17,672 bases of DNA, taken from NCBI GenBank assembly GCA_003217835.1, contig QHMQ01000013.1, forward strand, positions 1 through 17,672, in the 5' to 3' direction. This DNA comes from Verrucomicrobiota bacterium (GTDB lineage Bacteria > Verrucomicrobiota > Verrucomicrobiia > Chthoniobacterales > UBA10450). The stretch's first letter is position 1, and each line of letters opens with the position of its first letter. Positions 1 to 7,606 of this stretch are shown piece by piece. A program made the translations under genes and the position numbers. The notes under the pieces are model-generated. The model saw only the letters and a program-made list of their open reading frames with translations, was not told the DNA's origin and searched no databases.

Positions 1-65
1 TTTTTGTATTCCTCATAGCCACTGGGATCGACAACGTCGATTTCGACGATCACGTAAGCGGACAT
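1..65 (-). CDS. DUF1330 / YciI-like small protein, N-terminal fragment
   Basis: Only the first 21 codons are inside the window; the gene runs off the left edge. Translation from the ATG at 65 gives MSAYVIVEIDVVDPSGYEEY, the usual opening of DUF1330 proteins, small (about 95 aa) ferredoxin-like alpha/beta-barrel dimers of unknown biochemical role. The start lies 30 bp downstream of the PHP gene's stop on the same strand, so the two are probably co-transcribed. The family call rests on this short N-terminal match alone. The fold is known for the family; a function is not, and none is inferred. Confidence 0.6.
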   Translation of the reverse strand, partial: MSAYVIVEIDVVDPSGYEEYK

Positions 66-95
66 CTTCAGAAGGAAGAATTAAGGACTCAAAAG

Positions 96-821
96 TCAGC
101 GTCCGTTCTGGCTATCTTTTGCCGCCAGTTCTGGAATTCTTTTCCGGCGTCGCAGTCGCAGCCAATTGTTCCACGTTTTGCGGAGGCTATCTCGTGGGGT
201 TTGGTATTTTTGGTTGAGCTCGTTGCTCTTTACGATCTGCGCGAGAATTCCCTTCACAGAGAAATCATCCGTGTTCACGATTGTGTAAGCGGTACCGACG
301 GTCGCGGCATGATGTGCATCGCTCGCGGCGGTCATAGGCAAACCGCGAATCTGCGCGTACTTGAAGGCATAACGATTGTAGCGACGTAACGTGGTCGCAG
401 CGTTGAAAACTTCAATGGCATCGATCGGCAGCGTTTCCAATGTTGAAAGCCGGATTCCCGCACGAAACAAATCGTATGGATGCGGAGGGATCGCGAGACC
501 GCCGCGTTCATGGATGATTTCGCAGACCTCGCGCGCCGGTTTCCCCTTGAGATAGGGAAGCGTCGCGCCAACGCAAAGAAGATGGCCGTCGGCTGTGGTC
601 ACTTCCACGCCGGGTAGGATCAGGAAATCATCGACCGGAAGACCATCGAGCCGCATCAAACCCTTATCGAGCAGGTAACTGATAGCGTCGCAGGTGTTGT
701 GGTCGGTAACCGCTATGCTGTGCAAACCTTTTGCGCGCCCGGCGGCGATCATGTCTTCCGGGCTGGATACACCGTCCCCGGAAAAGAACGAATGGGTGTG
801 CAGGTCGATATTGAACGGCAT
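96..821 (-). CDS. PHP-domain metal-dependent phosphoesterase
   Basis: A 241-residue protein with the complete PHP metal-site signature: HTH at residues 8-10, TDH at 39-41, Glu73 in GVEVT, His114 in PPHPYD, and SDAH at 167-170. PHP proteins hydrolyse phosphoester bonds using two or three divalent metals. Stand-alone members of this size (TrpH/YciV-like) act on nucleotides or short oligonucleotides, but the substrate cannot be read from the sequence. There is no polymerase or histidinol-phosphatase context. The C-terminal 40 residues are rich in Arg and Lys. The ATG start is followed at once by the first catalytic strand. It lies 123 bp downstream of the ABC exporter and just upstream of the DUF1330-like gene on the same strand. 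The family is certain; the specific role is not. Confidence 0.88.
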   Translation of the reverse strand: MPFNIDLHTHSFFSGDGVSSPEDMIAAGRAKGLHSIAVTDHNTCDAISYLLDKGLMRLDGLPVDDFLILPGVEVTTADGHLLCVGATLPYLKGKPAREVCEIIHERGGLAIPPHPYDLFRAGIRLSTLETLPIDAIEVFNAATTLRRYNRYAFKYAQIRGLPMTAASDAHHAATVGTAYTIVNTDDFSVKGILAQIVKSNELNQKYQTPRDSLRKTWNNWLRLRRRKRIPELAAKDSQNGR

Positions 822-944
822 TTTCCAGAGGTTAATTTGGAGTAGGCGAAATGGAAAGCGTTGGAAGGGTTGTGGCCACTGCGCTGTACGCCGTAACTGA
901 ACCGACGCTAAAACCGACCACAGGCAAGTGGCTGCAGCGAATCG

Positions 945-2822
945 TTAAACAAGCTCCTCCACGAGAATGGCTTGTTCAGCCGGGCTTTCTTTTTGAGGCC
1001 GATTGAACTGGTGATCGTAAAGCCGGCGATAGTACCCGGACTTCTCCAGCAGCTCGGCATGTGTGCCGATCTCCTTGATACGCCCGTAATCCATCACCAC
1101 GATCTGATCGGCCGACAAGACCGTGGAAAGCCGATGGGCAATTGCGATTACGGTTCGTCCGGCAGTGAGCTTTTCAAGCGCCTTTTGAATCTGCTTTTCC
1201 GATTCGGAATCGAGCGACGACGTCGCCTCGTCGAGCAATAGAATCGGCGCGTTCTTCAGGACGGCGCGCGCAATCGCGAGACGCTGCTGTTGGCCGCCGG
1301 AGAGTAGACAGCCCTTGTCTCCGATGACTGTTTCGTAGCCTTTCGGTTGCGCTGTGACGAAATCGTGAGCGTAAGCAGTGCGTGCTGCTTCATAAACTTC
1401 TTCCGGAGTGGCATCGAGCCGCCCGAACTGAATATTTTTGAAAATCGTGTCGTGAAATAAAAATGTTTCCTGAGTCACGAGACCGATCTGTTGGCGCAGG
1501 GATTTTTGCGTGATCGTGCGCAAATCGCGGCCGTCAATTTTCACGCTCCCGGAAGTCGGATCGTATAAGCGCAGGATGAGGGAGAGAATCGTGCTTTTGC
1601 CCGCGCCGCTTGCGCCGACCAGTGCATAAGTTTTGCCTGGTTCGATACGCAAATTCAGATCTTTGACCGCGTCGGTAACAGTGTTTGCGTAGCGGAAAAT
1701 TACATTTTCAAAATCGAGCCGGCCTTGCGACGAGGTCATCGCAACGGCATCGGGGGCGTCATTGACGGCTGGCTCCAAATCCAAAATCCTGAAAATCTCG
1801 GTGGTGGCGGAGACTGATCTCTGCATCACGATGTGGATTTTGCTGAGTGTTTTGATCGGCTCGTACAGGATAAAAATCCCCGAGATCAGCCCAAAAAAAC
1901 GCCCGGCGCTCAGATTTACGGCGTAAACATAAAGCAACGCCAGGCCCACGCCCACGGCCGCGATCGTTTCCACCAGCGGCCCGACCGCTTCCATGGATTT
2001 GATCATTCGCATCATGTTCGAGAACTGAAGCTGATTGCTCCGGATGAACGATTTCTCCTGATGCTCCTCCCGACTGAACGATTTGATGACCCGAATGCCG
2101 GCGAATGTTTCCTGCATGGTCACGACCATCTGCCCCATGTCTTCCTGCTCGTTTTGCACCGCCTTGCGCGCGCGACGCCCGTAAACGCGGATCGGCAGTA
2201 GACAAATCGGAAAAAGAACCAGGGTCACAACTGTAAACCTCCAGTCCATTAGAAGGAGAACAGCAATTCCGCCAACGATGGTGATTGGCTGCTTAAACAG
2301 ATCGCTGCTTACAGTGGTCAGCGCCATCTGCATGCCACGCGTGTCGTTGGTGATGCGCGATATGAGAAATCCAGCCTGCATTTTATTAAAGAACTCCATC
2401 GAATGCCGCACAATCTTGCCGAAGAGCTGGTTCCGGATGTCGGTCACCACTTTGTTGCTCACCCAGTTCATGCAATAAGAGTTGCCGTAGGAACAAAGGC
2501 TGCGCACCGTCATGATTGCGGGAATAGCGAGGCAGATAAGAAGAAGCGAATTGATCTTGGGACCGGCGTTCAAGACTTCGAGATTCGAGCGCAATGCCAT
2601 CGGATTCGGAGCAGCTCCGTGGAAGATCACGCTTGTCACCCGGGCGACGACCAGCGGGAAGAGCGAATTGACCATGCCGAAGACGAAGCCCAACGAAAGG
2701 CCAAATACGAAGCGCGCCCGGTATGGCTTGACGTAGCCGTAGAGCCGCCGGTACGGGCCCGACGCGGCCTTAAGAGTCTGCCAAAATGAGGGCCTTTTCT
2801 TTCCGGTTTTTCCGTTCTTCAT
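945..2822 (-). CDS. MsbA-like ABC exporter (fused permease and ATPase)
   Basis: A 625-residue half-transporter with an exporter-type membrane domain (about residues 30-345) followed by a nucleotide-binding domain (about 365-600). ATPase motifs are all intact: Walker A GASGAGKST at 403-411, Q-loop Gln451, signature LSGGQ at 507-511, Walker B ILLLDE at 527-532 with the D-loop SSLD, and switch His563. It should work as an inner-membrane homodimer. Layout matches MsbA, the lipid A-core flippase, although the long first loop (about residues 65-90) is unlike E. coli MsbA. Its ATG overlaps the TGA of the GT9 glycosyltransferase (ATGA, 2819-2822), implying translational coupling. This context supports export of a glycolipid such as lipid A-core. 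Multidrug or peptide exporters of the same architecture cannot be excluded by sequence alone. Confidence 0.9.
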   Translation of the reverse strand: MKNGKTGKKRPSFWQTLKAASGPYRRLYGYVKPYRARFVFGLSLGFVFGMVNSLFPLVVARVTSVIFHGAAPNPMALRSNLEVLNAGPKINSLLLICLAIPAIMTVRSLCSYGNSYCMNWVSNKVVTDIRNQLFGKIVRHSMEFFNKMQAGFLISRITNDTRGMQMALTTVSSDLFKQPITIVGGIAVLLLMDWRFTVVTLVLFPICLLPIRVYGRRARKAVQNEQEDMGQMVVTMQETFAGIRVIKSFSREEHQEKSFIRSNQLQFSNMMRMIKSMEAVGPLVETIAAVGVGLALLYVYAVNLSAGRFFGLISGIFILYEPIKTLSKIHIVMQRSVSATTEIFRILDLEPAVNDAPDAVAMTSSQGRLDFENVIFRYANTVTDAVKDLNLRIEPGKTYALVGASGAGKSTILSLILRLYDPTSGSVKIDGRDLRTITQKSLRQQIGLVTQETFLFHDTIFKNIQFGRLDATPEEVYEAARTAYAHDFVTAQPKGYETVIGDKGCLLSGGQQQRLAIARAVLKNAPILLLDEATSSLDSESEKQIQKALEKLTAGRTVIAIAHRLSTVLSADQIVVMDYGRIKEIGTHAELLEKSGYYRRLYDHQFNRPQKESPAEQAILVEELV

Positions 2823-3841
2823 GAAGTTTGAGTCGTCGCTTGAGGCGACAGCAGCGAATCCATAGCATCGATCACCGCTTCCGTCGAGATTAGGCTCATC
2901 GGAAAGCGCGCCCGTACAGGTGAAAATTCCGTCAACGGAGTTCTCGATTCTCCCTGCAAGATCAGTGCGAGGCTCTCCCGCGGTCGCCAGTGAAATGGAT
3001 TCGTCGGACCGAAAAGAGCCACTTGCGGCGTCTGCACCGCTGCCGCGAGGTGCATCGGGGCGGAGTCCACTGTCACTAGAAGACGTGCCTGCGCAATGAG
3101 CGCCGCCAAGGTAAGCAGATCCGTCCTTCCAGAAAGGTCGACGATCCGCGGCCCTGTTTTCGCCTTGATAAGGGTAACGTGGGCCTGTTCCAGGCGCGAA
3201 GCCCCACTCGTCAGAACAAGATCGACATCGTTATTGTGGCCAGCGTGGTTGATGACTTCTGCCCACCGCGCTGGATCCCAGAACTTCTCGATGCGCGCCG
3301 AACCGGGATGAAAAATGATGAAGTGTCCACCGATTTTTGAGTCGCGCCGAAGCTTATTCGCTTTTTCACGGGCCGACTCCGGCAACTCCAGATGCATCGC
3401 GCGAGAAGCGCTGCTACCTCCGAGCGGCTCCAGCAACGCGAGGTTATAATCGACCGTGTGCATGTCCCGCATGCGATTGTCCACGAACTGATTGTAGATT
3501 CGTGCCCGGATTTTTGATTGATCGCGGACACGGTGAGACACGATCCGTTTCCGTGCGCGGGATAAAAAGGCAAGAAAGGCGGAGCGATCGTTTCGCGTGA
3601 AGTCGATGCAGTAATTAAATCTCTCGCGCGCCAGGGCAATCACTATGGCGATGTCGCTCAGATTATGCCGCGCAACCAAGATCCGGTCCGCGCCCGGGAT
3701 GGCTGGTAGCAAATCGGCGCATTCGTTGGAAACGACAAGTGTCACCCGTGCATCAGGAAAATTTTCGCGCAAAGCCACGATGGCCGGCATCGTCAAAATT
3801 AGATCACCGATGCGTTTGAGTTGGAGGAGCAGAATGTTCAC
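2819..3841 (-). CDS. Glycosyltransferase family 9 (LPS heptosyltransferase-like)
   Basis: A 340-residue GT-B enzyme of family GT9. The N-terminus MNILLLQLKRIGDLI carries the family's Asp13 next to the first Rossmann strand. The C-terminal domain has FHPGSARIEKFW (Lys186) and the nucleotide-sugar signature VDSAPMHLAAA (259-268) followed by VALFGPTNP. GT9 members such as WaaC, WaaF and WaaQ transfer heptose from ADP-heptose to the LPS inner core at the cytoplasmic face of the inner membrane. The start is GTG at 3841, placed exactly before the conserved first strand. The gene overlaps the MsbA-like exporter by four bases and follows a GT4 enzyme by 86 bp, so it belongs to an envelope glycolipid operon. 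Which heptose position it serves, or whether it uses another ADP-sugar, is not readable. Confidence 0.88.
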   Translation of the reverse strand: MNILLLQLKRIGDLILTMPAIVALRENFPDARVTLVVSNECADLLPAIPGADRILVARHNLSDIAIVIALARERFNYCIDFTRNDRSAFLAFLSRARKRIVSHRVRDQSKIRARIYNQFVDNRMRDMHTVDYNLALLEPLGGSSASRAMHLELPESAREKANKLRRDSKIGGHFIIFHPGSARIEKFWDPARWAEVINHAGHNNDVDLVLTSGASRLEQAHVTLIKAKTGPRIVDLSGRTDLLTLAALIAQARLLVTVDSAPMHLAAAVQTPQVALFGPTNPFHWRPRESLALILQGESRTPLTEFSPVRARFPMSLISTEAVIDAMDSLLSPQATTQTS

Positions 3842-3927
3842 GAGCTAAGCGATTGCAGCGGCGCTCTATCGGCGTCGCATTCTTTTCTGTTCCGATCGCC
3901 GGTCATAGACTGCCGGAAACGGGGTGG

Positions 3928-5082
3928 TTACGTCGCTTTCCGCATCGCGATTTCGTAAGCGTCCAGCAATCGCGTTCGGAAATGATCCCATGTGAAATTT
4001 TCAACGACTCGTCGCCGCGCCGCGCTGCCCATGCGTTCGACGACTTCAGGATGTCGATATAAATGATCGAGTGCTGCCGTGATCGCGTCGACCTCCCGTG
4101 GTCGCACGATAATTCCTTCCACGCCATCGCGCACGACATCGCCTGCTTCCCGTGTAGTGATTTGCGGCAACGCGCAGGCGGCCGCTTCATAAGTGACTTT
4201 GGCGCTGCCCTCCCATTGTGACGGAAAAATATGAACCGTGCTTTGGCTAAGATAATTCTCCGGATCGCGCACAAATCCCACAACCCGAATATTATCGTGC
4301 CAGAATTGCTTGAGATACGGCTTCGCTTCGTCGTGCACAGAACCGACAAGCCATAATTCGGCTTCGGTTAGATTGAGGCGGTGCCAGGCCTCAAGCAAAT
4401 GGTGAATGCCCTTGCGTTTAATCAAAGCGCCGGAGAAAACCGCGCGGAATTTTGCTGGGCGCCGTCCGGGCTTGAAGCGCTCCACATCCACCCCGCGCGG
4501 TAGGTAAAATAGTTTTTCCTCCGGGAACCCCCGCACCCGAAAGGTGTCGGTTGCGGTCTGTGATAAAACGAGCAGCAGATCGGCGAGTTTATACTCTTCA
4601 ACGAAACGGTTGCGCTCGAGCAGCAATCCGGCTTTCCATTTTTGAAACCCCCGGACATTGCTTGTCGATTCCTGTCGGAGGATTTTCACTTTCCCGCCGT
4701 CGCGATGCCAGGTTGGAATCTCGACAATCGATGGGATGTGGCGCTGTTTCGCGACTCGGAGCGAGCGCAGACAGTCGCCTGACCAGCTGTGAAACAAGTC
4801 GTAGCGCCCGGTCGCCAGCTGCCGCGAGGCGATCCAATCAAGGTATTTTTTTTTCGCGCCGTAATAGTAAGGCCGGTCGAAAAACGAGATGAGACGCACT
4901 GGATGCCAGCGTAGAGAATGGATCAGCGATGCGGGAATTTCCTTTTGCCGGTTGTCATAGGCAATGGCTTTTCCGAGAAATCCGCCCCGATACGACGCGC
5001 GCAAGGTTTCAAATGCATCCGTGTCCAGACCTGAGCCGCCGATGCGAGCGAAGATCGAGTAGAGCAAATGCCTCGGTACCAT
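3928..5082 (-). CDS. Glycosyltransferase family 4 (GT-B retaining)
   Basis: A GT-B fold glycosyltransferase of about 384 residues from the ATG at 5082. The N-terminal domain opens with LLYSIFARIGGSGLD. The linker LPRGVDVERF and the donor-binding KRKG (about residues 222-225) are typical of GT4, and the acidic pair EGSAKVTYE (Glu291/Glu299, E-x7-E) is intact. It probably adds a sugar to an LPS-core or other envelope glycan from a nucleotide-sugar donor. Start choice: the frame stays open upstream to an ATG at 5142 and a TTG at 5211. The residues added are Pro/Ser-rich and unlike a GT4 start, and the TTG would overlap the divergent gene. No start has a convincing ribosome-binding site. The sugar and acceptor are unknown. 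Confidence 0.85.
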   Translation of the reverse strand: MVPRHLLYSIFARIGGSGLDTDAFETLRASYRGGFLGKAIAYDNRQKEIPASLIHSLRWHPVRLISFFDRPYYYGAKKKYLDWIASRQLATGRYDLFHSWSGDCLRSLRVAKQRHIPSIVEIPTWHRDGGKVKILRQESTSNVRGFQKWKAGLLLERNRFVEEYKLADLLLVLSQTATDTFRVRGFPEEKLFYLPRGVDVERFKPGRRPAKFRAVFSGALIKRKGIHHLLEAWHRLNLTEAELWLVGSVHDEAKPYLKQFWHDNIRVVGFVRDPENYLSQSTVHIFPSQWEGSAKVTYEAAACALPQITTREAGDVVRDGVEGIIVRPREVDAITAALDHLYRHPEVVERMGSAARRRVVENFTWDHFRTRLLDAYEIAMRKAT

Positions 5083-5197
5083 TCGTGCTGCTGGCGAGGT
5101 GGAGCGTACTGGAGGAGGGGCGTTTAAAGTTTCACCCGGCATCTGGTTACAACTATTCTGGCGAACATGGAGCAAGTAAAGTTGTAACTCACTCGTG

Positions 5198-6328
5198 ATG
5201 CCTTCTGACAAACGACTGACGATCGCTTTTGTTCGCCGCGGCTATTCCCAGACCGGCGGCGCGGAAGCGTATTTGAAACGGCTTGCGCGCGGAGTGTTTG
5301 ATGCAGGACATGACCTGCAACTTATTACTACGAGCGATTGGCCGCAGACCGAGTGGCCGTTTGGAATACTCGATTGCTTGCATTCCCAATCGGCAATTGC
5401 ATTTGCGGATGAGCTGAAACAAATGCGATCGCGCATTCCCTGTGATGTCCTGATGAGCCTCGAGCGCGTGTGGGATTGTCACGTTTATCGCGCCGGCGAT
5501 GGCGTCCATCGCGCGTGGCTCAATCGTAGAAGAAAATTTGAAGTCCCGCTGCAACGATTTATTCGGGGCCTTAATCGCAAACATCACGACATTTTGCAGC
5601 TCGAAGAAGCTCTCTTTACAAATCGCGGAGCAGATCGCGTCATCGTCAATTCGCACATGGTGAAAAGTGAGATTGTCGACCTGTATCACTATCCCGCGGA
5701 TAAGATCGACATCGTGCAAAACGGTGTTCCACTCGAAAAATTTCGCTTCGATCCGGAGGTGCGAGAAAAGTCGCGCACCGAATTGAAATTGAAGCCGGAT
5801 CAAATCGCGCTCCTTTTTGCCGGCTCCGGCTGGGAACGCAAGGGATTACTTTTCGCGATCGAAGCGATGCAATTGTGCAAGAACCGGAAGATGCGCTTGC
5901 TCGTTGCCGGTCGCGGAAACAAGCGCTCCTACAAATCAAAGCGCGTCCAGTTCCTCGGCGAGGTGTCCGATCTTGTGCGCCTTTACGCGGCCGCGGACAT
6001 TTTTATTCTGCCAACAATTTACGATCCGTTTTCCAATGCCTGTCTGGAAGCGCTCGCTTGCGGTCTGCCGGTGATCACGACACGCGCAAACGGATTCAGC
6101 GAAATAATCGAAGACGGCGTGCACGGATCAATTGTTGATTGCGCGAACGACCTCGTCGGTTTGCGTGACGCCTTGTGGTTTTGGTCGGATGCAGCACGTA
6201 GTGCTGCGGTGAGATCGACAAACATACAGTGCGCAGCGCAATTCGATATCTCAGGAAATGTTGCGCGGACTTTGGAAATTCTGATTCAGGCCGCGGCCAG
6301 CGCCGCGTCTACGTCTGGGAAAATCTGA
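5198..6328 (+). CDS. WaaG-like glycosyltransferase family 4
   Basis: A 376-residue GT4 enzyme that resembles WaaG (RfaG), the UDP-glucose:heptosyl-LPS glucosyltransferase. Visible landmarks are the acceptor-side glycine pair TGGAEAYL (20-27), YRAGDGVHRAWL (98-108, compare the YYAADVCYA region of WaaG), the donor-site SGWERKG (Lys215), and the acidic pair in YDPFSNACLEA, where the first position is Asp276 and the second Glu284. The ATG at 5198 directly follows an in-frame GTG at 5195; the ATG is the simpler start. It is divergent from the GT4/GT9/exporter operon, so both sets probably serve the LPS core. Its last 43 bp overlap the convergent STAS gene. Donor specificity is inferred only from family resemblance. 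Confidence 0.87.
   Translation: MPSDKRLTIAFVRRGYSQTGGAEAYLKRLARGVFDAGHDLQLITTSDWPQTEWPFGILDCLHSQSAIAFADELKQMRSRIPCDVLMSLERVWDCHVYRAGDGVHRAWLNRRRKFEVPLQRFIRGLNRKHHDILQLEEALFTNRGADRVIVNSHMVKSEIVDLYHYPADKIDIVQNGVPLEKFRFDPEVREKSRTELKLKPDQIALLFAGSGWERKGLLFAIEAMQLCKNRKMRLLVAGRGNKRSYKSKRVQFLGEVSDLVRLYAAADIFILPTIYDPFSNACLEALACGLPVITTRANGFSEIIEDGVHGSIVDCANDLVGLRDALWFWSDAARSAAVRSTNIQCAAQFDISGNVARTLEILIQAAASAASTSGKI
6191..6207. repeat. Perfect inverted repeat inside the WaaG-like gene
   Basis: Seven-base arms GCAGCAC and GTGCTGC flank a three-base loop. It lies in the variable C-terminal part of the glycosyltransferase and encodes DAARSAAVR-type residues. It may simply be a coding coincidence in Ala/Arg-rich sequence. 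Confidence 0.4.
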
Positions 6329-6636
6329 AATACCTGATCGAGCCGCGAGATCTCAAAGATCGAACGCACTGTTTCCTGTAAGCCGGCCAGCGCGAACTTG
6401 CCGCCGTAGGCTTCGACCTTTTGCATTCCTTGGATAAAGGCCGCCAAACCCGCGCTATCGATGTAGGATACGCGGGAAAGATCGACAACCACCTGTTTTG
6501 GTTTTTTCTCGATCATCATATTGAGTGACGCTACGACGGTAGGCGAGACGTGCAGATCGAGTTCACCTTCCAGCGGCAGCACATTAGGATGATCTTTACG
6601 GGGCATTGGAAACGCGGGAGACGCGGATTTTTTCAT
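6286..6636 (-). CDS. STAS-domain anti-sigma-factor-antagonist-like protein
   Basis: A 116-residue single STAS domain. The core motif VVVDLSRVSYIDSAGL (49-64) places Ser61 where SpoIIAA/RsbV proteins are phosphorylated by an anti-sigma kinase. Members relay partner-switching signals to sigma factors, or act in lipid-asymmetry (MlaB-like) or other switches. No RsbW-type kinase, PP2C phosphatase, sigma factor or Mla gene is visible here, so the partner is unknown. The ATG at 6636 is preceded by GAAGG at a five-base spacing, one of the better ribosome-binding sites in the window, which favours it over the internal Met11. It follows the HAD phosphatase by 23 bp on the same strand. Its last 43 bp overlap the 3' end of the convergent WaaG-like gene. 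Confidence 0.85.
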   Translation of the reverse strand: MKKSASPAFPMPRKDHPNVLPLEGELDLHVSPTVVASLNMMIEKKPKQVVVDLSRVSYIDSAGLAAFIQGMQKVEAYGGKFALAGLQETVRSIFEISRLDQVFQIFPDVDAALAAA

Positions 6637-6659
6637 TCACACCTTCAATCGTCAATCGA

Positions 6660-7352
6660 TCACCATTCGAGCGTATCGATAACACCGTCCACATTCGAAA
6701 GATCATCGATCAGAAAATCGGGCTGATATTTTGCCAGCTGGTCGTGACTCCACGTGCCGGTCGCGACGGCAATAGTACGCGCGCCAAACGCTTTACCGCA
6801 GGCAATATCGCGAGGGGTGTCGCCGATTACGTCGATCTCGGAGGCGGCGAATTCGCGACCATGCTTTTCCTTTGCGCGAGTGCGAGCGAATGTTCCGAGC
6901 CGGTTTCGATCTTGATGATCGTCGGCAAACGCGCCGAATTCAAAGAAATGCCAGACGCCATAATGCTCGAGCTTTAATTGCGCTCCGCGCGCAACATTCC
7001 CAGTAAGAAGCGCGAGCACGAGATGCGGCCGCGATTTCAGCTTCCCGAGCAACTCGAGCACGCCTGGAAGCAGTTTGCCTTCGCGACGCGGCAATTCGAT
7101 CGAAAGAAAATGGACGTAGCTGTCCAGAAACGCACTGATGTTTTCGTTCGTCACAGGAATCTTATGCTTTCTCAGGATGCTCACGACGATGCCCGAATCG
7201 GTCACACCCGCGATTTCGATGTCGTGCAGGTCATCTGCGATCCCGAACCGCTCGACGAGGGTCAATTTAAGCGCATGCACGCCTGCGCCGCCCGAATGGA
7301 CAAGTGTGCCATCGATGTCGAAAAGAAGCAGGCGCTTGTGCGGTTCTGTCAT
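6660..7352 (-). CDS. HAD-superfamily hydrolase (phosphoglycolate phosphatase-like)
   Basis: A 230-residue haloacid-dehalogenase-type phosphatase with all four motifs: FDIDGTL (nucleophile Asp12, acid/base Asp14), LLTGN (Thr117), Lys127, and IGDTPRD (Asp178). The helical insertion between motifs I and II (C1 cap) and overall size fit the phosphoglycolate phosphatase/beta-phosphoglucomutase subfamily. The acidic second position of motif I favours phosphatase chemistry; the physiological substrate is unknown. The frame remains open upstream to a GTG at 7436, but that stretch translates the degenerate repeat at 7364-7490, so the ATG at 7352 (MTEPHKRLLLFDIDGT) is preferred. It lies 23 bp upstream of the STAS gene, so the two are probably co-transcribed, but no functional link is known. 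Confidence 0.87.
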   Translation of the reverse strand: MTEPHKRLLLFDIDGTLVHSGGAGVHALKLTLVERFGIADDLHDIEIAGVTDSGIVVSILRKHKIPVTNENISAFLDSYVHFLSIELPRREGKLLPGVLELLGKLKSRPHLVLALLTGNVARGAQLKLEHYGVWHFFEFGAFADDHQDRNRLGTFARTRAKEKHGREFAASEIDVIGDTPRDIACGKAFGARTIAVATGTWSHDQLAKYQPDFLIDDLSNVDGVIDTLEW

Positions 7353-7363
7353 ATCGAGCGATT

Positions 7364-7490
7364 TGTCATTCTGAACGCAGATAAGAACCTCTCCCTTGCG
7401 CGGACGCTCTCGGCAAGAAAAGACATCCGCTACCACGTGACATGACAGGGCGTCTTGAGTCCATTCGGCAGAAGCGAGGTCTCTCGGCCG
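7364..7490. repeat. Degenerate intergenic repeat between the HAD and FHA genes
   Basis: The stretch opens with TGTCATTCTGAACGCAG and continues with a CGCGGACGCTCTCGGCAAG-like segment. After CATGACAGGGCGTCTTGAG it closes with GAAGCGAGGTCTCTCGG. The octamer CTCTCGGC occurs at 7407-7414 and 7481-7488, and TGTCAT appears in opposite orientations at the two sides. The opening resembles the TGTCATTCTGAGCGAAGCG dispersed repeats I recall from intergenic regions of soil bacteria. That family link is from memory and has not been tested here. It is non-coding in any plausible frame. Confidence 0.45.
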
Positions 7491-7511
7491 CCCTGCGACC
7501 TTGGATGACGA

Positions 7512-7606
7512 CTACGGCGTCGGGGCGTGCATCATGAGGACGGCGATCATGCTCCCGAGAAATACGAGCAGCACGGAGTTGGGTCCTTCTGATCTTTCTG
7601 GCGCGG
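7512..7606 (-). other. Out-of-frame C-terminal membrane anchor of the FHA protein
   Basis: If one base is restored near 7601-7606 (CCCGCGCC read as CCCGGCGCC), the FHA reading frame continues as PAPERSEGPNS followed by VLLVFLGSMIAVLMMHAPTP and a TAG at 7512-7514. The hydrophobic run of about 17 residues makes a plausible tail-anchor helix. In the sequence as given it is unreachable, because the FHA frame ends at 7547. The hydrophobic segment is seen directly; that it belongs to the FHA gene is inference. Confidence 0.55.

Noticed and set aside
1759..2205. A 148-codon open frame antisense-offset within the ABC exporter.
   Set aside because: Same strand as the exporter but shifted frame; Gly/Arg/Ala-rich composition with no motif, and the exporter frame is intact.
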